The notes below the pieces were generated by a model. That model saw only the letters and a program-made list of their open reading frames with translations. It had not been told where the DNA came from and made no database searches. Shown here piece by piece: positions 35,030 to 44,091 of a DNA stretch of 64,000 bases. Origin of the DNA: JBBIRG01 sp964410965 (GTDB taxonomy: Bacteria > CLD3 > SB21 > JBBIRG01); contig CAYPIY010000009.1 of NCBI GenBank assembly GCA_964410965.1, positions 62,001-126,000 on the forward strand. Direction: 5' to 3'. The position numbers were made by a program, and so were the translations under genes. Each line of letters begins with the position of its first letter. The stretch's first letter is position 1.

Positions 35030-38000
35030 AATCCGTTCACTTTATCATAGGGTAAGGAATGCAAACGAGAGTTGAGAAGGGTGACGGCAATCCGCGGAAA
35101 TATATTCGCGCTTTCGGTAAGGTCGTTTCTTGATATCCGGAGGGCTGTCGCTGAATCCGTTCGTGCCGATGAACGGTAAACCGCGTATCCGTGGACCGCT
35201 TCCATGCCCGCCGTTGCTCCGGCCGTAACCGCCTGAGTTTCACCTTCCGCGGTAACGGAAATCTGTCCGCTGATCAGCGCATACAAAAAATCCGCGGGGT
35301 CGCCTTCCTTATACAGCGTCACGGCTGAAGACATGACCGTCAGGGATGCAATGCCGGATAGATATCTCAGTTCCTGAATATTCAGCCTGGAAAAAGGTTC
35401 CGTTCTGGAAAGATGATACATCCGGTCAATGATGGTCATTTCTTTTTCGTCTCCGGTTTCGGTGAGCAAATGTTGAATGACTTGCTGGAAATCGGAACGG
35501 TTCGTTCTTGAGTGCTTTTCCCTGAGCGTCATGCGGGCCCGGCCCTGGTCCTGCACCCATAACAGCTGTGCGGCCGCGGCGGCGGTCAGCGAAGAACTCT
35601 GGTTCAGCGCTTCGTCTATGATCTGGCCGGCTGTCGGAACGGGCCACCGGTAACGGGTCTGGTAATACTGGATTTTTTCCTGAATTCCGTAATCGCGCAT
35701 CAAGGGCGCCAAAGCGAGGAAAAGATGGCGATCAATTCCCTGCTCCACTGTCTCAATCGCATTTCCCTTGTCTTTCAGGTTCGAGGAATGAAGCGACGCG
35801 ATGAGCAGGTCATAATCCGGAATGCGGCCTGTAAGGGCCAGCAATTCCAGTATGAAATCTAGGATCGTTTCGGGCAGGTCATGATAGACTTTCATCAGGA
35901 CCCCGTAACCGCTGGATTCCGCGGGATGCTGCGACAAAACGGAATAATACTGAACGCACCGGTATGCCCGTTCAATTTCCAGCTGGATCAGGTCCGGCAC
36001 CAGCTGCTCCATCTGCGGGTACGCAATCCGGGTCAGCGTGCGGGCGGCGATCGACCGCCCCTTGTATGGATACTGGTTGCTGCGGATCACCGAGATCAGT
36101 GTGGGAACCGATTTCAGGCCGAAGGACGTGATCACTTGTTCGGCGTACCTCCGCTCAAACGGCGTGAAAGTGTGGCTCATCGTCAGCAGAGCAGGAACGG
36201 CCTGGGAATCGCTGATTTTCCTCAGAGCGTTCATTCCTTCAATCCGTTCTTCCGCGTTTCCGTTATGAATGGTGCTCAGCAGTGACGGGAGCAGCCGTGA
36301 AGAGTTCTGATTAATCAGCTCGTTGATCGCTTCCAGCGCGGCATGTCGGATCTCTCCGGATTTGTGATGAAGATAGGGAACAATAAAGTGCGCCAGCCGT
36401 TCCATCTCCGAATGGCCGATCGTGCGTATCGCCGCGATGACCTCCTGCGAAGGCCCCTCCAGAAGATCCCTGACAATTTCCAGACCTTCGATACGGTCAT
36501 CCAGGTGCCAGCTTTTCACCAGGACCGTTGCGCGGACACCAAGATCATCAGCCTGAGTTCTTCCCTTCTGCAGTTTGACCTGCTGGGGCGTGAAGAAGTC
36601 GTAACAGGCAAGCGCTTCTTTCAGGGAATAAGAAAGCCGGTGATGATTCGATTCCAGCCACTCCAGGAACATGCGGATGATCTCATTGTTTTCCTCGCGC
36701 AGGATTTCGGTCAGTAACGGTTTGAATTGTTCCTGCTCCTGCACCGGTACTGTTTTCAGGAATTCAAGGAGGTTGTGGACGGTGGCCAGCTTGTCGTTTC
36801 TCCACAAAATGTGCAGCGCGGTCACGACTCTCGACAAGTCCCGGGTCTGCAGCTGTTCATGAACCACATTCAGGTTCCTGCCCTGCAATCCGCAAATCAC
36901 GGACTCTTCGGGCTTAGAGAAATCGAACCATTCGCTTTTCAGATTCTGGATCATGGAACGTACATATTCATACCGGAGAAAAATCACCGCAATCAGGTAA
37001 AAGAAAGCCACGCCGAGTGAAACATAGGCAATTTCTTCGGGCTTCATGTCGGTCGCCCAGATCAGCAGGAACCATCCCGCAATGGACGTGGCCAACGGTT
37101 CGCATAGCCCTTCCAGAATGGTCCGCACCTGCTTCTTGACGGCGGCCGGTATGGCGTTGAACAGAAAATTAAAATTATTGATGTCGATGGAAACGACGAT
37201 GCCGTGATACGCGAAGAAACCGAACATCGCGGCCACAACACCGTAATCAGCGATGAAATACCCGAACACCAGAACATAAACGATGGGCAGGATCAGCGCC
37301 GTATTGCGAACGCCGAAAAACAGCACCAGGCGGTTGAACAGGAAGAAATTCACCAGCAGGTTAAATACGTTAATCACGGCGAACAGCATGCCGAACAGGG
37401 ACGCCAGCTCCTGTTCGGTGTTATTCATGGAAAAAACGTTGAAATACTGGAACTCGCAAAGGGTCGAGGAAATCAGGACCGAAAGTAAAACGACCGTCAT
37501 GATCACCACATAACGTGATTTCGTGACGGCTCGTGCGGTGCCTTTCAGCTGCTCTGAAAATCCTGGCGATTCATCCACATCTTCGGTCTCGATTTTCCGC
37601 ACGTTTTTGCGCAGCGAGAACAGAACGGGCATGGTCAGCAACGACAGCCCCGCCCATACGATGAACAGGTAACTCACGGGAAAGATATCGGCAATTACCG
37701 ATACCAGTCCTCCGCCCAGAGCCGCACCGCAGGCTCCGCCTCCGCTGAAGATCGCGTAGAGCCGCTTGCCGTCCTGGATGTCGAAATAACTGTCCGTAAA
37801 ATTCCAGAATAACGTGTACAGCGCGATACTCCACAATACGGTGTACAGTTTGATGATATAAAAAAGCCATGCCGGAGCCGCGCTTGTCGCGGAATCCGCC
37901 AGGAACATGAGCAGTCCGAAAAAGACCAGGCCGCCTATCGTCAGTACGATCAGCGTCAGTCTGAATACCGTATCCAGGCTGAAACGGCTGATCAGGTAAG

Positions 38001-38214
38001 TGTAGACGGGAATGTACAGCAGCATGACTGCCGGAGCGAGGATGTAGATTACCGGAATTTTGTCCACGCCGACCTGCGAAAGGAACATGGCGTCGGCCGT
38101 ACTGAAACCGATAGCGATGCCCGCCTGCAGAAACGCGAATAAGGACGCAAAACGGAAAACCTTGCCCCCTTCACCCTCACGCAAGCGGAAAACTTTTCTG
38201 AAATATTCGACCAT
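35023..38214 (-). CDS. NTT-type nucleotide transporter fused to HEAT repeats and a C-terminal CNB-like domain
   Basis: A 1063-residue fusion. Residues 1-~430 form a 10-12 helix transporter domain of the ATP/ADP translocase (NTT) type; SGGGACGAALGGGL and SYFDIQDGKRLYAIF fit that family. Residues ~440-880 contain HEAT/armadillo-like helical repeats (EVIAAIRTIGHSEMERLAHF, HKSGEIRHAALEAINELINQ, NAEERIEGMNALRKIS, SQAVPALLTM). The last ~130 residues (EPFSRLNIQELRYLSG, VTLYKEGDPADFLYALISGQ) match a CNB fold, with a poorly conserved phosphate cassette (GATAGMEAVHGYAVYRSSAR). Whether it transports nucleotides is unknown. It lies between adenylate cyclase (32-base gap) and the propeller sensor (7-base overlap). 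Confidence 0.82.
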   Translation of the reverse strand: MVEYFRKVFRLREGEGGKVFRFASLFAFLQAGIAIGFSTADAMFLSQVGVDKIPVIYILAPAVMLLYIPVYTYLISRFSLDTVFRLTLIVLTIGGLVFFGLLMFLADSATSAAPAWLFYIIKLYTVLWSIALYTLFWNFTDSYFDIQDGKRLYAIFSGGGACGAALGGGLVSVIADIFPVSYLFIVWAGLSLLTMPVLFSLRKNVRKIETEDVDESPGFSEQLKGTARAVTKSRYVVIMTVVLLSVLISSTLCEFQYFNVFSMNNTEQELASLFGMLFAVINVFNLLVNFFLFNRLVLFFGVRNTALILPIVYVLVFGYFIADYGVVAAMFGFFAYHGIVVSIDINNFNFLFNAIPAAVKKQVRTILEGLCEPLATSIAGWFLLIWATDMKPEEIAYVSLGVAFFYLIAVIFLRYEYVRSMIQNLKSEWFDFSKPEESVICGLQGRNLNVVHEQLQTRDLSRVVTALHILWRNDKLATVHNLLEFLKTVPVQEQEQFKPLLTEILREENNEIIRMFLEWLESNHHRLSYSLKEALACYDFFTPQQVKLQKGRTQADDLGVRATVLVKSWHLDDRIEGLEIVRDLLEGPSQEVIAAIRTIGHSEMERLAHFIVPYLHHKSGEIRHAALEAINELINQNSSRLLPSLLSTIHNGNAEERIEGMNALRKISDSQAVPALLTMSHTFTPFERRYAEQVITSFGLKSVPTLISVIRSNQYPYKGRSIAARTLTRIAYPQMEQLVPDLIQLEIERAYRCVQYYSVLSQHPAESSGYGVLMKVYHDLPETILDFILELLALTGRIPDYDLLIASLHSSNLKDKGNAIETVEQGIDRHLFLALAPLMRDYGIQEKIQYYQTRYRWPVPTAGQIIDEALNQSSSLTAAAAAQLLWVQDQGRARMTLREKHSRTNRSDFQQVIQHLLTETGDEKEMTIIDRMYHLSRTEPFSRLNIQELRYLSGIASLTVMSSAVTLYKEGDPADFLYALISGQISVTAEGETQAVTAGATAGMEAVHGYAVYRSSARTDSATALRISRNDLTESANIFPRIAVTLLNSRLHSLPYDKVNGLC

Positions 38215-38246
38215 GGTGTACGCTTGTTATGGTTAGAAAAAAATGG

Positions 38247-39959
38247 TTATCCTTTCGTCGTGAGAACAAATGATCCGTTCCAGTCGCCGGCGGGGGGGGT
38301 CAGTTTAAACTGCCGGCAGCGTTCAATGTACATGGTGGTAATACGGTCCTCCGGATACATCGCCAGACCGGCTTCCATGCACCGGATCGCCGCGTCCCAG
38401 TGCTGCATATAATAGTGCGCCAGACCCTCGTTCATCAGCGGCAGCTGCTTAAGTTTCAATGTGCGAAGCTGTTCATCGTCCCCGTCAAAAACCTCATAGA
38501 TGCGGATGGGCTTTTCCTTGCCGTACACGCATACGTAATCGATCTCGCGGATAAGAAATCCGTCGCCCTGAAGCTGGTTCTTGGTTTGTTCCGAAATGAG
38601 GATACCCACTCCGTAGATTTTTGTCAACGATTCCAGGCGGGATGAGGTATTGACCGGATCGCCGATCACGGTGCTGTCCAGGCGCCTTTCGGAACCGACC
38701 GTCCCCAGAATGATGGCACCCGTGTTGATGCCGATACCGATATCGATGGGCCGGTAATTGGCCTTTTTCCGGTCGATATTATACTGGATCAGGGCTTTCC
38801 TCATCCCGATCGCCGCCTTTACCGCGTTGTCGGAATGACCCGTGAAGAGCGCCATGATCCCGTCCCCGAGAAACTTATCGATGAATCCGTTATTCTGCTC
38901 AATTGGTCCGGTCATACGGGCAAAATAATTATTCAGAAAGTTAAAATCCTCCTGCGGTGTCATGGCCTCCGACAAATGGGTAAAGCCGCGGATGTCCGCA
39001 AAAATGACCGACAGCTGAATCAACCGGGCCTGCTTGGGCCGGATATCCGTAAAATCCTTGATTTCCAGGCATTCTAAAAACTGTTTCGGCACAAACTTAC
39101 CGAAAATCGTCACCTGCTGTTCCAGGTGTCCCAGCAGCAGCTGAAGCTGGTTTTCCATGGAGATAAAAGCAGCGGCGAGATTGCCTACTTCATCGCGGGA
39201 TTTCTTTGAAATCTGATCCAGCCGGTCCTGCGACACCTTGGAAAGCTTAAATTCATCAACAATGGTTTTTTTGATATGTTCGGTCAGATGAATCAGCGGC
39301 TTGGCCATGCGGTCAGCGACGAGGTAGGTTACAAAGAAAAATGCCAGGAATATCACAACGCCTACGGCCAGGGTTTTCAGCAGGGTCTTGTTCAGTTCTG
39401 TCTTAATGAAGTCAATGGCGATATCCGCCCCGCAAATGTACACCTTGCCCTTTGGGGTGGTGAACGGAAGCATGATGGAGCGAAAGCGCCCGTATTTATC
39501 CTCGATATCATCCACAAACCGGATTTGCTTGTCTTCGAACGTATATTTGAAGGTATCCGTCGCTTCCGCATATAAAGTAAAAAAACGGTCATAGGTTTTA
39601 CCGGCTAACTCTTCCTCCGTCGCCGATGTAGTGACAAAAAAAACCGAATCTTTGAATTTCATCGCGCTGTAAATGTACAACAAACCAAGCTGCCCGGCAA
39701 ATTCAGAAAGTTTCTTCACATTCCTGAAATGCTCTTCCTGAGTGACAGAACCCGCATTGAGTATGCGATCATGAAAATCGCTTCCGTATAACTGATTCAC
39801 TCCGTAGGCCCCGGCATAGAGCTTCTGATTGATGCCTTCCATAAACAGTTCTTCCTGAAGCGTATAGGTATTCACCGTATAGATCGTCGTCAGGATCAGG
39901 TTAAGAATAAACAGGATGAGCAGTAATTTCTGTTTGATCTGCAAACGTAAAAACTTCAT
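38247..39959 (-). CDS. Membrane-bound class III adenylate cyclase with periplasmic sensor and HAMP
   Basis: A 570-residue enzyme. TM1 (about 10-30) and TM2 (about 195-215) enclose a Cache-like sensor, followed by a HAMP (about 216-275). The cyclase domain (about 310-500) has metal ligands D322 (VIFADIRGFTHLS) and D366 (DKFLGDGIMALF), adenine-selecting K362 and T430 (DSTVIGDPVN), and transition-state N437 and R441. The K/T pair is the bacterial class IIIb adenylate cyclase pattern, so it should make cAMP. A TPR-like tail follows (LMNEGLAHYYMQHWDAAIRC). It is the first gene of the minus-strand operon with a candidate promoter at 40013-40041. Confidence 0.9.
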   Translation of the reverse strand: MKFLRLQIKQKLLLILFILNLILTTIYTVNTYTLQEELFMEGINQKLYAGAYGVNQLYGSDFHDRILNAGSVTQEEHFRNVKKLSEFAGQLGLLYIYSAMKFKDSVFFVTTSATEEELAGKTYDRFFTLYAEATDTFKYTFEDKQIRFVDDIEDKYGRFRSIMLPFTTPKGKVYICGADIAIDFIKTELNKTLLKTLAVGVVIFLAFFFVTYLVADRMAKPLIHLTEHIKKTIVDEFKLSKVSQDRLDQISKKSRDEVGNLAAAFISMENQLQLLLGHLEQQVTIFGKFVPKQFLECLEIKDFTDIRPKQARLIQLSVIFADIRGFTHLSEAMTPQEDFNFLNNYFARMTGPIEQNNGFIDKFLGDGIMALFTGHSDNAVKAAIGMRKALIQYNIDRKKANYRPIDIGIGINTGAIILGTVGSERRLDSTVIGDPVNTSSRLESLTKIYGVGILISEQTKNQLQGDGFLIREIDYVCVYGKEKPIRIYEVFDGDDEQLRTLKLKQLPLMNEGLAHYYMQHWDAAIRCMEAGLAMYPEDRITTMYIERCRQFKLTPPAGDWNGSFVLTTKG

Positions 39960-40448
39960 AAATATATTTATTTGATAAACCGGTTTCCGGGTAAAGTGAT
40001 TTGAATAACGTAAGTTTAGTGGAAAATAGTCGAATTCTCAAGTGAATTTATTTTTTTTTGAATATTTCCTTCCGGAAATGAAATCCTGTTCTGATTTTTT
40101 TTCTTGAACGAATACGAATCCTTTTAATAAAATCATGCTTGATCCGAAAAAAATGCAACTGGATGGAAGATTCCGTCATCGGTCTGGTACGGGCAAATAG
40201 GTTCAACAAATCCGATTTCACCTGACCCTTATGACGCTGTTTCACAAAGCGGCTGCCGGAAAACAACGCACGGCCGGAGAATGAACGGAGTTATCAGTAC
40301 CGCATCACTTAAACCGGGTCGGCCTTGCGATCTTCATGGCTATAATTAAGTGACCACGCCGGTTGCGGGAAAGAACCATATAAATGATATGAAAAAATGG
40401 AATTCAGTGTAATTTAACCCACTCAATATAATGATATTGAAAGTGGCA
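39960..40448. other. 489-base intergenic region upstream of adenylate cyclase
   Basis: It contains the candidate adenylate cyclase promoter near 40013-40041. A 72-codon frame at 40048-40266 (minus) is extremely basic, has no SD and resembles no protein, so I reject it. A modest imperfect hairpin (40419-40446, arms CCACT..AATAT and ATATT..AGTGG) lies beyond the dGTPase stop and might terminate it. Nothing else was recognised. Confidence 0.5.
40013..40041 (-). promoter_or_regulatory. Candidate promoter of the adenylate cyclase operon
   Basis: On the minus strand, TTGAGA (40041-40036), a 17-base spacer and TAAACT (40018-40013) lie 54 bases before the adenylate cyclase ATG. Confidence 0.4.
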
Positions 40449-41738
40449 TTAAATCAAATCCCCGATCGATCCGAAATCCGGATCAAACAGGCGTTTGTAG
40501 GTTCGTATTGCGAAAACATCGGTCATGCCGGAAATATAATCGCAAATCAGGCGGGCGCGCTTCTTCATATCCGATTCACGCAAAATCATCTGTTCGGTAT
40601 CATACGGCAGCAATGACATCCGAGGCGGCTGATCCGTCATGTAATGCTCCCGAAACGCGGCGTACATTTTTTTCAGCATCTGCTCAGCCTTGAACTCAAG
40701 CTGATAGATCTGCGGTGACCGGAACACTAATTCTCTCGATAAACGGCTGTAAAGTTTTGCCTCAAGCTGGGCAGCGGGATCGATTTTCAGACTATACGCA
40801 TAACGGCGGGTGCGGTCACTCATGAAGTTTTGTACCGGTTCAATCGAACAGGCGTTGATCATGTCGCCGATCTTCATGGAAAACCGCTTTTGCAGGGTTT
40901 TTGCCTGAATGATATCAAGAATTTTACTGATCCATCCTGATTCTTCCCTGTTTAACCCAGCCCCCGACGCCCACTTTTCGATTTTCTGGAGAGTGATCAA
41001 TCCGGAAGCGACTCCGTCAACAACATCGTTGATGGAAAACGCCGTATCATCCGCCCAGTCCATGATCTGGCATTCGATACTTCTGAACGAATTGAGAGCA
41101 TCCGCCGAATCCAGTTCCCCGGGCAGGCCGGGCTGATCAAACACAAACCGGATAACGGGTTTCTGTTCATCGTATAAAAAATGATTTTTAGGAATCCCGC
41201 CTCCGGAGCAACAATGGCCATACAAGGTTTTATACTTCAGCACTCCGTCAGCAAAAGCACGGGTGGGATTCATCCCGGTACGCCCGGCGGATGAAGAATA
41301 AATTGTATCGGTCAGTATCCGCAGGGTTTGCGCGTTGCCCTCAAATCCGCCGAAATCCTTCATCAGCTGATGGAGGGAACTTTCACCCGCATGCCCGAAC
41401 GGAGGATGGCCGATATCGTGCGACAAACAGACCGCTTCCACAAGATCGGCGTCGATGTGATAATCTTTATTCAGGTACGGACTGGTTTTCAGGAGATGAT
41501 AACAGATCGACCGGCCGATCTGCGAAACTTCGATGGAATGGGTAAGCCTCGTCCGGTAAAAATCATACTCCCCGGAAAAAAACACCTGCGTTTTGGCCTG
41601 CAAACGCCTGAATGATGATGAATAGATAATCCGGTCTCGGTCCTGCTGGAAAGGCGTCCGGTGATGAAGCTGACGGACCTTTTCAGAGTTAAACAGCGTC
41701 TGATCAAAATCATTATAGAACGTATTGTCGCCGGTCAT
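40449..41738 (-). CDS. dgt: dGTPase-like HD-domain triphosphohydrolase
   Basis: A 429-residue HD-superfamily protein. The dGTPase signature DRDRIIYSSSFRRLQAKTQV, then RTRLTHSIEVSQIGRSI (H67), SHDIGHPPFGHAGE (H107, D108, H111) and MDWADDTAFSINDV are all present, giving a full metal-binding HD site. It hydrolyses dNTPs to nucleosides and triphosphate, controlling dNTP pools; some members defend against phage. It is the last gene of a six-gene minus-strand run. No SD is evident before the ATG. Confidence 0.92.
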   Translation of the reverse strand: MTGDNTFYNDFDQTLFNSEKVRQLHHRTPFQQDRDRIIYSSSFRRLQAKTQVFFSGEYDFYRTRLTHSIEVSQIGRSICYHLLKTSPYLNKDYHIDADLVEAVCLSHDIGHPPFGHAGESSLHQLMKDFGGFEGNAQTLRILTDTIYSSSAGRTGMNPTRAFADGVLKYKTLYGHCCSGGGIPKNHFLYDEQKPVIRFVFDQPGLPGELDSADALNSFRSIECQIMDWADDTAFSINDVVDGVASGLITLQKIEKWASGAGLNREESGWISKILDIIQAKTLQKRFSMKIGDMINACSIEPVQNFMSDRTRRYAYSLKIDPAAQLEAKLYSRLSRELVFRSPQIYQLEFKAEQMLKKMYAAFREHYMTDQPPRMSLLPYDTEQMILRESDMKKRARLICDYISGMTDVFAIRTYKRLFDPDFGSIGDLI

Positions 41739-41765
41739 AAAATTATACGAGTGAATTTTTACATA

Positions 41766-42950
41766 TCATTTGTTGTCAGGATCAATGGCGTCATCATGGC
41801 TGGAGTTCAGTTCGAGCTGCTGTATTGGTTTCAGGTTTTGCCCGATGATACCCTGGAGAGAACCGTACAGCTGGGTCGTATTCATGACGACACGTTCGAC
41901 CTGTTTTTCGCGTTTTGCCCAGATTTTGTACATCGCGGCTTTTTCGGAGTCGAGGTCTTTTTTCATCTGTATGAACGATTCGACGATCGCTTCCATCTTC
42001 TGCCTGAATTCGGGCCCGGAAAGATAATTGTACATGATTTCCATTTTCCCGTTCATGTTTTCTTTAGAGGAATGAGCGTGGGCAACTTCGATCATTCCCG
42101 CGCGCAGGGCCATGGCAAGACCTTCCGCAGACGCGGCATCGCAAACCCAGATATTGTCGATATTGCCGATCCGGATAATGCCTTTGGGCAGCACCGTCGA
42201 CACTATCACGCCGAGGTTCGCTTTGGCTCCGAGTTTATCCTCCTTCAGTTTTACGATCCATTCCTTCGACCAGTCCTTCGCGCGCTTCGCTTCCCACAGG
42301 ATGACGCCGCAGGGCTGACGGAAATCGTTAGTGATCCGCTGAATGATATCCCCGCCGCGCGCCCCTTTTTTCACAGGCTCGATTTCGTCGCCGGGAAATA
42401 ATCGCCGTAACTGCTCTTCCAGTTCGAGCTCAAGCACTTCGCCCTGTAATTGCTGGGATCCGATTTCCGCTTTGCGTTTCAGATCCTCAATTTGTTTGTA
42501 CAAATCCGTAATCGTTTTTTCTTTTTCTGCGTCTTTCAGCCTATATTCCTCGCTGAGTTTCGTCACAAGATCGTTCTGGATTTTTGCCCGTTCGGCGGAC
42601 AACTGGCGTTCCATTTCGAGCCTGAGTGACCGTTCCTTGTCCTCAATCTCCCTCTGTCGCTTCATGAGATCAAGCTCTTTGTCCTCGCTGATTTTCAGTT
42701 TTCTTGATTTTTCGTCCAGCTGATTCCGGATGTCTTTCAGCTGAAACTGGAACTGATCCTCGGTCTGCTTTTTAATCTGATCTTCCAATTGCTGTTTTTG
42801 TGCTGCAAACTGCGATTCGATTTTCTTTTTTTCATCCAACCATCGTTGGTTGTATTCCGCTCGCAGGTCTTCCTGAATATTTTTTTTCAGGGCCTCGGTC
42901 AGTTCAATCGATGCTCCGCATTTCGGACAATTAAAGGAGGATTCACTCAT
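41766..42950 (-). CDS. DUF2130-family protein (restriction-endonuclease-like fold)
   Basis: A 394-residue protein. It begins with a CPKCG cysteine pair, then a long charged coiled coil (about 30-190, with many EKKIESQ- and EIEDKERS-like segments). The C-terminal part carries the DUF2130 core: GARGGDIIQRITNDF, CGVILWEAKRAKDWSKEW, KANLGVIVSTVLPKGI. The D...E-x-K arrangement (GGD, then WEAKR) is like a PD-(D/E)xK nuclease. The biological role of DUF2130 is not established. It lies 12 bases after the winged-helix protein and 27 before dGTPase, so it is likely co-transcribed. Confidence 0.85.
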   Translation of the reverse strand: MSESSFNCPKCGASIELTEALKKNIQEDLRAEYNQRWLDEKKKIESQFAAQKQQLEDQIKKQTEDQFQFQLKDIRNQLDEKSRKLKISEDKELDLMKRQREIEDKERSLRLEMERQLSAERAKIQNDLVTKLSEEYRLKDAEKEKTITDLYKQIEDLKRKAEIGSQQLQGEVLELELEEQLRRLFPGDEIEPVKKGARGGDIIQRITNDFRQPCGVILWEAKRAKDWSKEWIVKLKEDKLGAKANLGVIVSTVLPKGIIRIGNIDNIWVCDAASAEGLAMALRAGMIEVAHAHSSKENMNGKMEIMYNYLSGPEFRQKMEAIVESFIQMKKDLDSEKAAMYKIWAKREKQVERVVMNTTQLYGSLQGIIGQNLKPIQQLELNSSHDDAIDPDNK

Positions 42951-42962
42951 ATGATAAAAACC

Positions 42963-43493
42963 TTAAGTGACAGAAACGGCTTTATCCTGGTCAAAACTGA
43001 TCAATTGATACACCAACCCGCCGGAAGGAGTGATCATGACTTCAAACAGGCCTTTGGTAACAAGCTCATCCATGGTTTTTTTTGCGTCATCAGCCGAAAC
43101 CTGGAGATTGATAATCATTTCCGGAACAGACAGTCGGCCATGATTTTGTTTCGCGAGCTGTACGCTGTGAAACATCATCCACTGGTTTCGGTCAGCCATA
43201 CGTTGTTTTTTCTTTTTGCGGAATGTCACCCACAACACGATGCAGGCAGCCAACGGTAACCCCGTGCAGCAGAAAAAACCGCCGATCAGGCCGCCGATAT
43301 TCCCTTTACCCTCATAATCCGGCCTTCCGCCCTGATAATCGCCCTTGAGAATGACGCCAAGAATAATAAAAAACATCGCGGCCGCAAAACAGGCAAGCAG
43401 CGTGATTGCCGTATACATCAAGTATATATTGTTTTTCTGCTCAGGAAAAGCGATCGGGTATTGGAATTCCTTGGATTCCGGGCTCGTAGTCAT
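42963..43493 (-). CDS. Two-TM membrane protein with C-terminal winged-helix domain (paralog 1)
   Basis: A 176-residue protein with two N-terminal membrane helices (about 24-47 and 71-91), separated by a Gly-rich, charged loop (GDYQGGRPDYEGKGN). The cytoplasmic end (about 105-170) looks like a winged-helix fold: HGRLSVPEMIINLQVSADDA, KKTMDELVTKGLFEVMITPS, GGLVYQL. The start overlaps the preceding gene's stop (ATGA). The paralog next door (43490-44062) has the same layout, and a related domain terminates the LamG proteins at 54842-60287. It may be a membrane-tethered regulator. Confidence 0.75.
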   Translation of the reverse strand: MTTSPESKEFQYPIAFPEQKNNIYLMYTAITLLACFAAAMFFIILGVILKGDYQGGRPDYEGKGNIGGLIGGFFCCTGLPLAACIVLWVTFRKKKKQRMADRNQWMMFHSVQLAKQNHGRLSVPEMIINLQVSADDAKKTMDELVTKGLFEVMITPSGGLVYQLISFDQDKAVSVT

Positions 43494-44062
43494 ACCTTTT
43501 CCGCCTTGGATTTATCTTCGCCGAAACCGTGAACGGCATAAATCATTTCTCCGGATTCAGAAACAAGAATTTCCGCCACACCTTTGATGACGAGTTGATC
43601 CAGGTGTTTCTTCGCTTCGGTAAAGCCGATCTGGAATTCCATGGCGACATCCTGGGTTGTCATGCGGCCGTCCCGGGTTGAAGCGTATTTAAGTACAGAG
43701 GTTTCGAGCCAGGTTGACATCATTTCCCCGTAGCGCTTTTTCCGTCGCTGAATGCTCACAATGCAAAGTCCCGATAGCCCCAGCGGTATGATTCCGCAGA
43801 CAAAACCCATGGCCAGAATGATTCCCAGCGAAGTATCTTCCGCTTTTTTTTGGGTACCCGTTGAGTCTTTCAGAATCATTTCTTTCTGCAGGCGATCCGC
43901 TTTTCCTCCCTCGTAATTCCCACCGATCAGGTCACCCAGAAATGCGATGAAAAAAAACGACCCGTATATCAGAAGAAATACAGCCGCGACCCAAAGTAAT
44001 GCTGATGACGGCTTGGCGGGTTTACCGGGATAGGCACCGGACGGGATTGATGATTCTGTCAT
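43490..44062 (-). CDS. Two-TM membrane protein with C-terminal winged-helix domain (paralog 2)
   Basis: A 190-residue paralog of the next gene. TM1 is about 23-46 and TM2 about 82-103; the loop has the same GGNYEGGKADRLQ-type sequence. The winged helix (about 118-185) reads RDGRMTTQDVAMEFQIGFTE, AKKHLDQLVIKGVAEILVSE, SGEMIYAV. Its last bases overlap the following start codon (ATGA), so the two proteins are made together and may pair. No DNA-binding proof is available. The order NicO, membrane protein, this pair, DUF2130, dgt looks like one transcription unit. Confidence 0.75.
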   Translation of the reverse strand: MTESSIPSGAYPGKPAKPSSALLWVAAVFLLIYGSFFFIAFLGDLIGGNYEGGKADRLQKEMILKDSTGTQKKAEDTSLGIILAMGFVCGIIPLGLSGLCIVSIQRRKKRYGEMMSTWLETSVLKYASTRDGRMTTQDVAMEFQIGFTEAKKHLDQLVIKGVAEILVSESGEMIYAVHGFGEDKSKAEKV

Positions 44063-44091
44063 AATTGAATGATCCTGTTGATTAATGTTTC

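Noticed and set aside
40048..40266. 72-codon basic frame before adenylate cyclase
   Set aside because: Extreme Arg/Lys content, no SD, no domain; probably non-coding.
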